DNA from: a bacterium
Lineage (GTDB): Bacteria > Pseudomonadota > Alphaproteobacteria > Rs-D84 > CACZYB01
DNA length: 34,645 nucleotides
Assembly: GCA_014803575.1 (NCBI GenBank)
Contig: JAAVBO010000003.1
Location: 23,617-58,261 of the forward strand
Direction of reading: 5' to 3'
The notes under the pieces are model-generated. The model was not told the origin of the DNA, searched no databases, and worked only from the letters and a program-made list of their open reading frames with translations. Numbering within the stretch: the first letter of the stretch is position 1; every line of letters begins with the position of its first letter. This document shows positions 8,494 to 15,813 of this stretch, piece by piece. The position numbers and the translations under genes are program-made.

Positions 8494-8516
8494 TCCCTCC
8501 GAGTGAGGGATTAAAA
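8494..8516 (+). terminator. rpoD terminator
   Basis: The stem TCCCTC / GAGGGA with loop CGAGT is followed by an A/T-rich tract. The same stem-loop recurs after the next gene (9585-9609). Confidence 0.65.
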
Positions 8517-8542
8517 AATATTTTTGCGAGAATCTGTTGGCT

Positions 8543-8585
8543 TTGTATAACTTATTGAATTTACAGGTGTTTTACCCCCCCCCAT
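8543..8585 (-). repeat. G9 element, copy 1 (C9 on the plus strand)
   Basis: The plus strand has C9 at 8575-8583. On the minus strand this reads G9, TAAAA, CACCTGTAAA, TTCAA and a TTATACAA tail, closely matching a second element at 12746-12786 on the other strand. The copy lies between the rpoD terminator and the next promoter and is not inside a recognised gene. Confidence 0.6.
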
Positions 8586-8598
8586 AGTGCTTTTTTCC

Positions 8599-8627
8599 TT
8601 GTAAAATTCCTTGTTTTATGCTATTAT
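8599..8627 (+). promoter_or_regulatory. promoter of the lipoprotein gene
   Basis: TTGTAA (8599-8604), 17 nt, then TATTAT (8622-8627) with a TGC extended -10 in front. A strong AAGGAGG ribosome site precedes ATG 8660. Confidence 0.55.
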
Positions 8628-8659
8628 TAAATATGTTTAATCTTTTAAGGAGGAAATAA

Positions 8660-9580
8660 ATGAAAAGTAAAATTTTAATGTGTTTAGTTTTGGCATCTTG
8701 TTCAACTGCGTTTGTGAAGGAGGATAAGGTTAAGGATGTATATACTGATATGGTGAAGTCTACGGAAGTTGAAGATGATATTTTAATTAAAAAAGATGAT
8801 GTGTATGTTTGTGATTACAGATATAAAAATAGTGCCAGGAAAAAAAAGTATTTCAAGTTTTGTGATAAAGACGGGAAGCCTTTGAATAATACGATTGAGT
8901 TTGAGAATAGAAAGTATGAACTTCGTGACGGATATATTTATTATCAAGAGTTAAAGCCTAATAACTGGACAGTTTTTCAACAGATTAACAATCCTGAGTA
9001 TAGTGATACAGAATTGCCTTATATTGAAGAAGAAAGAATTTATAAAAATGGAAAATTAGCAACAGATAGATATGATGATTTATTGATGAATGTAGAAAGA
9101 AATTTTTGTTCCGATGGAAGAATGATTAGTGAGAATATAAAGGATTCTTATTATTCCTTGTCTATTTATAATGAAGTGAAAAAAGACGGTGTGAAATTAA
9201 ATGGTCCGTTGATTGTTGAATCCATAGATAAATCAAAGTTGGATGAAAAAACAGGTGTGAAAATAGATAAAAAAAATGTTCATTTTGTAAATGGTAATCG
9301 AGTGACTGATGGCTTTTTTGAAATTGCAGATTGTTATGGCGTGACTTCGTATAATCTTAAAAATGGAAAATATGAAGGAGATGTTGTTTATGATACCTCC
9401 GTTATTTCAAAGATAAAGAAGTATGAAAACGGAGAATTAAAGTCAGAAATTCATATTTTTAAAGATGACAAGCCAATGTTAGCTGGTGTCGGGTATTATA
9501 ATAAGTATGAAGTTATAATGGATAAAGATGACTATACATTCAGATATTACCTTGACGATAAGTTGATTAAAGAATATTAA
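8660..9580 (+). CDS. predicted lipoprotein with MORN-like/YwqK-like repeats
   Basis: This 306-residue protein begins with a short signal peptide ending in a lipobox, LVLASC, with the lipidated Cys at residue 14, so it is probably membrane-anchored. The body contains repeated Tyr/Gly/Asn-Gly-Lys units (EERIYKNGKLATDRY, YNLKNGKYEGDVVYD, KKYENGELKSEIH) that recall MORN-variant or YwqK-type repeats. This is pattern recognition, not a proven family assignment. The product is rich in Lys, Asp and Tyr with no catalytic motif. It is a single-gene unit with its own promoter and terminator. Function unknown. Confidence 0.8.
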   Translation: MKSKILMCLVLASCSTAFVKEDKVKDVYTDMVKSTEVEDDILIKKDDVYVCDYRYKNSARKKKYFKFCDKDGKPLNNTIEFENRKYELRDGYIYYQELKPNNWTVFQQINNPEYSDTELPYIEEERIYKNGKLATDRYDDLLMNVERNFCSDGRMISENIKDSYYSLSIYNEVKKDGVKLNGPLIVESIDKSKLDEKTGVKIDKKNVHFVNGNRVTDGFFEIADCYGVTSYNLKNGKYEGDVVYDTSVISKIKKYENGELKSEIHIFKDDKPMLAGVGYYNKYEVIMDKDDYTFRYYLDDKLIKEY

Positions 9581-9584
9581 CAGG

Positions 9585-9609
9585 TCCCTCCGAGTGAGGG
9601 ATTTTTTTT
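9585..9609 (+). terminator. terminator of the lipoprotein gene
   Basis: GTCCCTC-CGAGT-GAGGGA followed by eight Ts is a canonical intrinsic terminator. Its stem and loop are identical to the rpoD terminator at 8494. Confidence 0.85.
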
Positions 9610-9635
9610 GATGTGAAACTTTTCTGTAAAAATCG

Positions 9636-9663
9636 TTGACATTCATTTTTTTTTGTTTATACT
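9636..9663 (+). promoter_or_regulatory. near-consensus promoter of the SPFH/four-HTH operon
   Basis: A perfect TTGACA (9636-9641), 16 nt (mostly T), then TATACT (9658-9663). This is among the strongest promoters in the window. Transcription would start about 9670, at the foot of the hairpin at 9672-9683. Confidence 0.75.
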
Positions 9664-9671
9664 TTTTTTAT

Positions 9672-9683
9672 GTCCGAAAGGAC
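9672..9683 (+). promoter_or_regulatory. 5'-end hairpin GTCC-GAAA-GGAC in the SPFH mRNA leader
   Basis: A 4-bp GC-rich stem with a GAAA (GNRA-type) loop sits 1-3 nt from the predicted transcript start. It could protect the 5' end. GACGGTTTAATTTT after it is only loosely terminator-like. Any role is inference. Confidence 0.35.
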
Positions 9684-9713
9684 GGTTTAATTTTGTAAAT
9701 GAAAGGTATGAAG

Positions 9714-10496
9714 ATGAAAAATAAACTTACTCCTGTTTTGGCTACTATTTTGGCTGGAATGTTGACTGCTTGCACCGTTGTAGATGAAGGTGAAATCGGT
9801 GTAAAAACATGGTTCGGTAAAACAAAGGAAGGGGATAAATCTTTGTTACAACCTGGTATACATGCTATGGGTATCGGAACTGAATCTTTTAAGTTTAATG
9901 TAAGAACTCATAAAATAGATTTTGAAACTGCAACTTATACAAAGGATATTCAAGAGGCTACATTAAGGGGCTCTGTTGTTTTACATTTACAACCTGAGGA
10001 AGTCCTTAACGTTTTCCGTAAGTATGGAAAAAATTGGGAAATGCAAATTGTTTATCAACCTTTGCTTCCTATCATCAAAGCAGAAATAGGTCAATGGGAT
10101 GCAATTAAGCTTGTTGAAGGACGAAACGAAGCAACACAGAAAATAGAAAATGCTTTGGTTAATTATTTCAAAGAAAAAAATCTTCCTGTTGTTATAGAAG
10201 GTTTGCATATTCAGGATATTGCATACAGAAAAGAGTTTGAAGATTCCGTTGAAAGAAAAGTGATTGCTCAACAAGATGCTATGCAAGAAAAATTCAATAC
10301 CGAAAAAATTATTGAACAAGGAAGACAGAAAGTTGAACTTGCTAAGGCTGAGGCGGAAGCTATTGAAGAATTGTCAAAAGTGTTGGCAAGAAATCCGAAT
10401 GTTATAAATTGGGAAATAGTTAAAAAGTGGGATGGAAAAACTCCTATGGTTGTCGGTGATGGACAATCTATTTTACCATTGGAAAAAACAAGATAA
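9714..10496 (+). CDS. SPFH/band-7 (prohibitin-like) lipoprotein
   Basis: From ATG 9714 the product has 260 residues. A signal peptide ends in the lipobox LTAC (Cys20). An SPFH domain follows (VDEGEIGVKTWFGK..., LLQPGIHAM, FKFNVRTHKIDFETATYTKD, VVLHLQPEEVLNVFRKYG). Then comes an Ala/Glu-rich helical stretch (AKAEAEAIEELSKVLARN) typical of oligomerising stomatin/prohibitin proteins. SPFH proteins scaffold membrane microdomains or regulate membrane proteases. A lipid anchor in place of a transmembrane helix is notable. AAAGG lies 7 nt before ATG 9714; an in-frame ATG at 9699 is less well placed. It is co-transcribed with the next gene (14-nt gap). Confidence 0.88.
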   Translation: MKNKLTPVLATILAGMLTACTVVDEGEIGVKTWFGKTKEGDKSLLQPGIHAMGIGTESFKFNVRTHKIDFETATYTKDIQEATLRGSVVLHLQPEEVLNVFRKYGKNWEMQIVYQPLLPIIKAEIGQWDAIKLVEGRNEATQKIENALVNYFKEKNLPVVIEGLHIQDIAYRKEFEDSVERKVIAQQDAMQEKFNTEKIIEQGRQKVELAKAEAEAIEELSKVLARNPNVINWEIVKKWDGKTPMVVGDGQSILPLEKTR

Positions 10497-10510
10497 TTTA
10501 GGAGGTTTAA

Positions 10511-11206
10511 ATGCGTAGAATTTTATCATCAGATGAGAAAAGATTTGTTTGTGAAATGGTAAGAGATGAGCTTGCTTTGGGACAATCTCTTTCTTCTATA
10601 CTTAAAGTAATCAATGATACTATGGGTATTAAGTCAAATGAAGTTTATAAATGGAATAAGGACTTTAATATGATTTTCAAAAATAATCTTATTTCTGAGG
10701 AAGATAAAATCATTATGTGTGAGATTGTTTCTGAAAAAGTTCTTTTCGGAATAAATTTAGGTCTTGCGGTTAGAGAAGTGGCGGAGCATTTTAATATTGA
10801 AAAACATGCCATTTACAGATGGAATAAAGAGTTTAATATTTTTAATACTATGACTATATTTGATGATAAGAAAAAAATAGAAGTTTGTAAGAAAGTTGAA
10901 GCTGACAGATTATCTAATATGGATGTGGCTACTTCTGTTAGAAATAATGCTCTTAGGGTAGGTGTTGATGTTCATACTATTTATAATTGGAATAGGAAAT
11001 TCAAAATTTTTAAAGTAAGAGATTATGATATTAGAACTTCAATGTATTCCGATGAGTTTATTTCTTCTGTGTTAAAAGATTTTGTTGAAGTTGGTGGCGG
11101 TGAAAAAAATGTTCGTGAAATAGCAAAAAAATATTCTATTTCTACGACAACCGTTTATACATGGCGAAGAGAAAAAATACATTTGTTAAAGGATAAACAA
11201 CGGTAA
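10511..11206 (+). CDS. protein of four tandem helix-turn-helix-like repeats
   Basis: The 231-residue protein is almost entirely four copies of a roughly 55-residue unit (about 6-58, 62-112, 117-168, 179-227). Each ends in a Trp signature: VYKWNKDFNM, IYRWNKEFNI, IYNWNRKFKI, VYTWRREKIH, with the Trp at 48, 104, 160 and 218. The last unit (REIAKKYSISTTTVYTWRRE) reads as a transposase/resolvase-like HTH, so all four are probably HTH folds and the protein is probably a DNA binder with an extended site. No catalytic domain is present, so it is not a transposase. AGGAGG precedes the ATG. It shares the SPFH transcript. Function unknown; soluble regulator inferred. Confidence 0.8.
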   Translation: MRRILSSDEKRFVCEMVRDELALGQSLSSILKVINDTMGIKSNEVYKWNKDFNMIFKNNLISEEDKIIMCEIVSEKVLFGINLGLAVREVAEHFNIEKHAIYRWNKEFNIFNTMTIFDDKKKIEVCKKVEADRLSNMDVATSVRNNALRVGVDVHTIYNWNRKFKIFKVRDYDIRTSMYSDEFISSVLKDFVEVGGGEKNVREIAKKYSISTTTVYTWRREKIHLLKDKQR

Positions 11207-11229
11207 TTTTTCGGTTGTATTTTTTTGGT
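11197..11229 (+). terminator. possible terminator after the four-HTH gene
   Basis: ACAAC at the gene end can pair with GTTGT downstream, followed by ATTTTTTT. The stem is short with a long loop. The rest of the 139-nt gap holds the fabF promoter. Confidence 0.35.
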
Positions 11230-11284
11230 TTTATATAAGTGTTTCCTTTTTAAAGGGGCATTTTACGGCTTTGATGTTTTTGAC

Positions 11285-11313
11285 TTGAAAATTTTCTTAC
11301 TTTGATTTATATT
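11285..11313 (+). promoter_or_regulatory. fabF promoter
   Basis: TTGAAA (11285-11290), 17 nt, TATATT (11308-11313). The leader is about 26 nt and has AAAAGGAG before ATG 11346. No FadR/FabR-like operator was recognised. Confidence 0.55.
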
Positions 11314-11345
11314 TTTATTACTTAACAAATTAAAAGGAGTTTTTT

Positions 11346-12605
11346 ATGAGACGTGTTGTTATTACAGGTTTAGGAATTGTAAGTCCTCTTGGTCGTGGTT
11401 TGAAATATAACTGGGAAGAGGGGCTTTTGAAATCAAAAAGCGGTATTAAAAAAATACCTTACTTTGATACGGAAAATTTTGCAGTTAAAATTGCTGGTAT
11501 TGTTCCACATGGAAAGGGCGAAGGCGAATTTGATGCGGAATCTGTTATACCTTTTAAAGATATAAAAAAAATGGATTTGTTTATTCAATATGCTATGGCT
11601 GCGGCAACTGATGCCGTGGAAGATGCAAATTGGAAACCGGAAAGCGAAGAAGAAAAAGAAAGAACTGGTGTTATGATTGGTTCCGGTATTGGTGGACTTG
11701 GCACTATATATGAAACATCAAAATTTATGGTGGAAAGAAATACATCAAAAATTTCACCTTTCTTTATTCCGTCATCACTTATAAATCTTGCATCAGGTCA
11801 AGTTTCTATTAAATATGGTTTCAAAGGACCTAACCATGCGGTTGTGACTGCTTGTGCAACAGGAACTCATGCTATTGGTGATGCGGCAAGGATTATTGCT
11901 TTGGGTGATGCTGATGTTATGGTTGCCGGCGGTGCGGAAGCTGCTGTAAATCCTATCGGTGTTGCCGGATTCAGTTCGGCAAAGGCTTTGTGCTCTACAT
12001 ATAATGATGAACCGGAAAAGGCTAGCCGTCCATGGGATAAAAATCGTGGTGGTTTTGTTATGAGTGAGGGTTCAGGTGTTCTTGTTTTGGAAGAATATGA
12101 ACATGCAAAAGCTCGTGGTGCAAAAATTTATGCCGAAGTCATAGGTTATGGAATGAGTGGTGATGCGTATCATATGACTGCTCCGGCAAGTGACGGTAAC
12201 GGTGGTGAACGTGCTATGCGTGCTGCACTTAAAAATGCAGGTATTAAGCCGGAAGATGTTGATTACATAAATGCTCACGGAACTGCGACAATGGGTGATA
12301 TGTTGGAATTCGGTGCGGTTAAAAGAGTATTTGAAAATTGTTTGGATAAAGTTTCTATGTCATCAACAAAATCTTGTGTCGGACATTTGCTTGGTGCTGC
12401 CGGTGCGGTGGAAGCGATATTTTGCACACTTGCGATAAGGGATCAGATTGTGCCTCCTACAATCAATCTTGATGATCCGGAGGAAGAAACAAAATGTATG
12501 GATTTGGTTCCTCATGTTGCAAAAAAGCGAAAGGTTGATATAGCTCTTTCAAATTCCTTTGGGTTTGGCGGAACTAATGCAACGGTGATTTTGAAAAAGA
12601 TTTAA
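11346..12605 (+). CDS. fabF: beta-ketoacyl-ACP synthase II (FabF)
   Basis: FabF condenses malonyl-ACP with acyl-ACP in fatty-acid elongation. The 419-residue product matches the family over its whole length: MRRVVITGLGIVSPLG start, active Cys170 in VVTACATGTHAIGDA, His311 in NAHGTATMGD, His347 in KSCVGHLLGAAGA, and the Gly-rich FGFGGTNA end. The complete Cys-His-His set indicates an active enzyme and not a chain-length-factor paralogue. The usual partner acpP is not upstream; fabF here is a single-gene unit with its own promoter and terminator. Confidence 0.97.
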   Translation: MRRVVITGLGIVSPLGRGLKYNWEEGLLKSKSGIKKIPYFDTENFAVKIAGIVPHGKGEGEFDAESVIPFKDIKKMDLFIQYAMAAATDAVEDANWKPESEEEKERTGVMIGSGIGGLGTIYETSKFMVERNTSKISPFFIPSSLINLASGQVSIKYGFKGPNHAVVTACATGTHAIGDAARIIALGDADVMVAGGAEAAVNPIGVAGFSSAKALCSTYNDEPEKASRPWDKNRGGFVMSEGSGVLVLEEYEHAKARGAKIYAEVIGYGMSGDAYHMTAPASDGNGGERAMRAALKNAGIKPEDVDYINAHGTATMGDMLEFGAVKRVFENCLDKVSMSSTKSCVGHLLGAAGAVEAIFCTLAIRDQIVPPTINLDDPEEETKCMDLVPHVAKKRKVDIALSNSFGFGGTNATVILKKI

Positions 12606-12614
12606 AATATAAAG

Positions 12615-12638
12615 ACCGTCCTTTTGGACGGTTTTTTA
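12615..12638 (+). terminator. fabF terminator
   Basis: Perfect stem ACCGTCC / GGACGGT (12615-12621 with 12626-12632), loop TTTT, then a run of Ts. Confidence 0.9.
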
Positions 12639-12652
12639 TTGGGAAATATTTC

Positions 12653-12684
12653 TTGCATATATTCTTAAAAAGTGATATTATAAT
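12653..12684 (+). promoter_or_regulatory. promoter of the G9-tract gene
   Basis: TTGCAT (12653-12658) then, after 17 nt, TATTAT (12676-12681), overlapping TATAAT (12679-12684). The same GTGATATTATAAT block occurs in the promoter at 29464-29495. Confidence 0.55.
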
Positions 12685-12715
12685 ATAGGTTAATTTGTAA
12701 AAAGGAGAATTAGAT

Positions 12716-13066
12716 GTGTTTGGACAAAGAACGCAAAATTGTCGCTGGGGGGGGGTAAAAACACCTGCAAAATCAAAATATTACAATCTATTTCTTATCT
12801 TTTTGATTTTGTTTTTAGGGTTGATGAGTTCTTCTTTCCTTGTTAAGGCGGAAAATGAATTTTCTTTTGGTCCTGTTTGCGGTGAAGTTCCTGTTTTATG
12901 TGAAGAGGCGAAGAGTAAGTTTTTAAAAAATGAAGGTTTCGTTTTGAAAAATAAGGGGTGTTCTATGATTGATTGTCATTGTGATAATGAAGTTTATGCC
13001 AATGCTTTACGTTTAATAATAAATAATTGTCATAAAAAGTTAGAGCTTTATGAAAAAGAAAATTAA
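12716..13066 (+). CDS. small secreted Cys-containing protein, frame passing through a G9 tract
   Basis: The open frame is 116 codons from GTG 12716. A hydrophobic segment (about residues 24-45, NLFLIFLILFLGLMSSSFLV) ends in VKA|EN, a likely signal peptidase site. The roughly 70-residue mature part has six cysteines (PVCGEVPVLCEE, GCSMIDCHCDN, NNCHK), suggesting a disulfide-bonded periplasmic protein. AAAGGAG is best placed for ATG 12714, but that ATG is in another frame and reaches TAA right after the G9 tract (14 codons). With ten Gs the ATG frame would enter the signal peptide. Expression therefore depends on the weak GTG or on tract length. No family recognised. Confidence 0.6.
   Translation: MFGQRTQNCRWGGVKTPAKSKYYNLFLIFLILFLGLMSSSFLVKAENEFSFGPVCGEVPVLCEEAKSKFLKNEGFVLKNKGCSMIDCHCDNEVYANALRLIINNCHKKLELYEKEN
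12746..12786 (+). repeat. G9 element, copy 2
   Basis: G9 (12747-12755) is followed by TAAAAACACCTGCAAAATCAA and an AT-rich tail with ATTACAA. It matches the minus-strand element at 8543-8585 apart from a few changes. Here it lies inside the 5' part of a gene. Confidence 0.6.
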
Positions 13067-13156
13067 TACTTTCTAGGAATATTTAAATTAATTATATCTT
13101 GCTTTTTAGTGAATATTTTGTTATTTTTTTTGTGTTTAATTTGAGTAAGGTGTTAA

Positions 13157-14125
13157 ATGCAAAATAGTAAAGTTAAGGTTTCTATTATTATACCTGTTTA
13201 TAAAGTTGAAAAGTATATTCATAACTGTATGGGGACTATTTTATCTCAAACTTTAAAAGATATAGAGGTTATTTTAGTTGATGATGGTTCGCCTGATAAT
13301 TGCGGAAAGATTTGTGATGATTATGCTAAACAAGATAGTCGTGTGAAAGTTATTCATCAAACAAATGGTAGGCAGGGAAAGGCTCGAAATAACGGGGCTT
13401 TGATTGCAAAGGGTGAATATATTGGCTTTGTCGACAGTGATGATTGGATTTTTCCTGATATGTATAGAGAGCTTTATGAAAAGGCGAAAAAAACTGATGC
13501 TGATATAGTTATGTGTGATTATTCTAGGTGTCGTTTTGTTGGTGATAAAATTTCAAAAAAATCAAAAATTGATAAAGTATTTTTAGAAAAAGAAGTTTTT
13601 GATGTTGGGACCTTATCAAATATTCCAAGCAGAAAAAGTTTTTTTTGTGTGGCTGTGTGTTGGAATAAAATTTTTAAGAGGGATTTTTATTTAAAAAATA
13701 TAAAATTTCCTGAAAATATGATTTTTGAAGATACTCCTGTTATGTTTAGTGCTTTTATGAAAGCCAAACGAATTTCTGTTGTTAACAAGAAGTTGTATTG
13801 TTATAGGATAACCAATCAAAATTCGTCTTCGCTATCAAAAGACAGTCGTGTTTTGGATTTATTTAAATCTGTAAATTTAACTCTTGATAATTTAGAATAT
13901 TTGGATTATAATCATTTCCAATGTTTTGTTGTTACATCAATTATTAGAGATTGTATTCACCATTTAAGGGGACTTAGGGGTGTCGTTAGGCATCAATATG
14001 TTTTACAATTAAATGATGTAGTAAATAAGATTAAAGAATTAGATTTGTATAAATTTATTTCTTTGAAAGACAAAATTAGATTATATTTAATTATGAAAGG
14101 TTTTAAATGTCTAAATATTATATAG
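13157..14125 (+). CDS. family 2 glycosyltransferase
   Basis: The 322-residue GT-A enzyme transfers a sugar from an NDP-sugar to a growing glycan on the cytosolic side. Motifs: VSIIIPVYKVEKYI start, VDDGS (41-45) for nucleotide binding, and FVDSDDW (DxD-type, 93-96) for metal and donor binding. The C-terminal half (FEDTPVMFSAFMKAKRI) resembles capsule or LPS GT2 enzymes. No transmembrane helices. It is the first gene of the polysaccharide cluster. A weak TAAGG precedes the ATG, and the 90-nt gap upstream has only a poor promoter candidate (TTGCTT-N17-TATTTT). Its 3' end overlaps the next gene by 19 nt. Confidence 0.92.
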   Translation: MQNSKVKVSIIIPVYKVEKYIHNCMGTILSQTLKDIEVILVDDGSPDNCGKICDDYAKQDSRVKVIHQTNGRQGKARNNGALIAKGEYIGFVDSDDWIFPDMYRELYEKAKKTDADIVMCDYSRCRFVGDKISKKSKIDKVFLEKEVFDVGTLSNIPSRKSFFCVAVCWNKIFKRDFYLKNIKFPENMIFEDTPVMFSAFMKAKRISVVNKKLYCYRITNQNSSSLSKDSRVLDLFKSVNLTLDNLEYLDYNHFQCFVVTSIIRDCIHHLRGLRGVVRHQYVLQLNDVVNKIKELDLYKFISLKDKIRLYLIMKGFKCLNII

Positions 14126-14556
14126 TTTCCGGTGGTTTTGATCCAATTCATGAAGGTCATATTGAAAATATTATTGAAAGTCGTGAAAATTCCGATGGGG
14201 TTATTGCTCTTTTGAATAGTGATGCTTGGCTTGTTCGTAAAAAGGGTAAGGCGTTTATGAAGTTTGATACAAGAAAAACTGTTGTTGAAAATATTAAAGG
14301 TATTATTGAAGTTATATCTTTTAATGATGATGATGGAAGTTGCTGTGACGGTTTAAGAAAATGTCGTGAAAATTATCCAAATGATGAACTTGTGTTTGCA
14401 AAGGGTGGTGACAGGACTGCGGATAACATTCCGGAAATTCCCGTATGCAAAGAATGTGGTATTGATATAAAGTATAATGTAGGATTTAAAGTTTCCGGAC
14501 GACAAAAACCTAATTCTTCCTCTTGGCTTTTAAAGGAATGGAAAGAAGCAAAATAG
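14107..14556 (+). CDS. HxGH nucleotidyltransferase (glycerol-3-phosphate cytidylyltransferase / HldE-C like)
   Basis: This 149-residue single-domain protein has GGFDPIHEGHIENI, with the HxGH nucleotide-binding motif at 15-18, and a second conserved stretch KGGDRTADNIPE. The fold is that of the TagD/HldE-C cytidylyl- or adenylyltransferases, which activate a small phosphorylated alcohol or heptose as an NDP-donor. Substrate cannot be told from sequence; glycerol-phosphate, another polyol-phosphate or heptose-phosphate are possible. It overlaps the GT2 gene by 19 nt and has its own AAAGG, so it is translated within the cluster. It probably supplies an activated building block for the same polysaccharide. 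Confidence 0.82.
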   Translation: MSKYYIVSGGFDPIHEGHIENIIESRENSDGVIALLNSDAWLVRKKGKAFMKFDTRKTVVENIKGIIEVISFNDDDGSCCDGLRKCRENYPNDELVFAKGGDRTADNIPEIPVCKECGIDIKYNVGFKVSGRQKPNSSSWLLKEWKEAK

Positions 14557-14596
14557 GAGCTAATTGAATTTAGAAAAATAATAATAGGATTTTGAA

Positions 14597-15811
14597 ATGG
14601 TAAAAAAAATAAAAATGCTTTTTGATGGTCAATTATTATCTAGGGCGTTTATTCAAAAACAAACCGGTATTTTTCGTGTAAGTGATGAGATTTTTAAAGT
14701 TCTTTCCAAAAGAGATGATGTAGAACTTTATTTCTTGGTGACAAATAATAGAAGAGGTGAAACTGAAAAATATTTGGAAAGTAGGGGACTTTCTCATTTA
14801 ATACCTAATATTGTGAGATTACCAAAACTTTTAATGTCTACTAAGACAAGAAATTTGTATCATAAAATTTATGGTGGATTTTTACGAAAGATTTTGCCTT
14901 ATGTTTATGGGAAGAAGTTGAAGGAATTTGATGTTTATTTTTCTCCATTTCCCGCTATTTCTCCGGTTGTTAAAAAAGCGGGTGTTAAAACAGTGAGTTT
15001 TTTTTATGATATTATCCCTGTTTTGTATCCGAATTTTGCGTTTGTTTATAAATCGCAAGCAAAAAATTTTGTATCTTTTGTTAATAATATTAATTCTGAT
15101 TTAATATTGTTTGATTCGAAATCTGCAAGAGATGATTTTTTAAGGTGGAGATATCCGTTTGATTTTAACAGGGCAAAGATTTGTTATTTAGCTGCTGATA
15201 AAAGATTTTGTAAAAAATCAGATTCCGAAATTAAGAAGGTGGCGGATAAATATCATATTCCTCATAAACCTTATTTGTTTGGCATCAGTGAAGCAAATCC
15301 AAGAAAAAATTTTGCTCATGTCATTAAATCTTTTATTGAATATGTTGAAAAAACAGGTGATAAAAATTTGAATTTGGTTATTGCTGGAAAGAAGTTGCCT
15401 GGATATGATTATTTGGCTGAATGTTCCGATAAATTGGAAAAATATAAGGATAGAATTATTTTAACCGGATATGTCGATGATGAGGATATACCTGCACTTT
15501 ACAGTGGGGCAAGTATATTTATGTATCCAAGTTTGTATGAAGGATTCGGGCTTCCTTTGTTAGAAGCTATGCAATGTGGTATTCCCGTGATTACTGCTGA
15601 TAATTCTTCGCTTCCTGAAGTCGGCGGTGATGCGGTTGCTTATGTTTCCGGATTTGATGTAATTGAGACAGCAAATATGATTGAAAAGATTCTTAATGAT
15701 AAAGAATTTTCTGATGATTTAATTAAAAAATCTTTAGAAAGAGTAAAACTGTTTTCTTGGAAAGAAACGGTTGATATAATGATAAATGAAGTAAAAAAAA
15801 TAGGAGTATAA
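14597..15811 (+). CDS. family 4 glycosyltransferase
   Basis: The 404-residue GT-B enzyme has an N-terminal acceptor domain ([20 protein letters not shown]) and a C-terminal donor domain with [28 protein letters not shown] and a canonical EX7E motif (EGFGLPLLE, Glu315 and Glu323) followed by [15 protein letters not shown]. This layout is typical of retaining group-1 glycosyltransferases, often mannosyl-type. It lies 2 nt before gmd, consistent with use of a GDP-sugar, but donor specificity is inference. The ribosome site is weak (TAGGA). Confidence 0.92.
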   Translation: MVKKIKMLFDGQLLSRAFIQKQTGIFRVSDEIFKVLSKRDDVELYFLVTNNRRGETEKYLESRGLSHLIPNIVRLPKLLMSTKTRNLYHKIYGGFLRKILPYVYGKKLKEFDVYFSPFPAISPVVKKAGVKTVSFFYDIIPVLYPNFAFVYKSQAKNFVSFVNNINSDLILFDSKSARDDFLRWRYPFDFNRAKICYLAADKRFCKKSDSEIKKVADKYHIPHKPYLFGISEANPRKNFAHVIKSFIEYVEKTGDKNLNLVIAGKKLPGYDYLAECSDKLEKYKDRIILTGYVDDEDIPALYSGASIFMYPSLYEGFGLPLLEAMQCGIPVITADNSSLPEVGGDAVAYVSGFDVIETANMIEKILNDKEFSDDLIKKSLERVKLFSWKETVDIMINEVKKIGV

Positions 15812-15813
15812 AT

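Noticed and set aside
10511-11206. Transposase or insertion sequence, because of the HTH units
   Set aside because: There is no DDE catalytic domain, no terminal inverted repeats and no target duplication; the gene is embedded in a normal operon.
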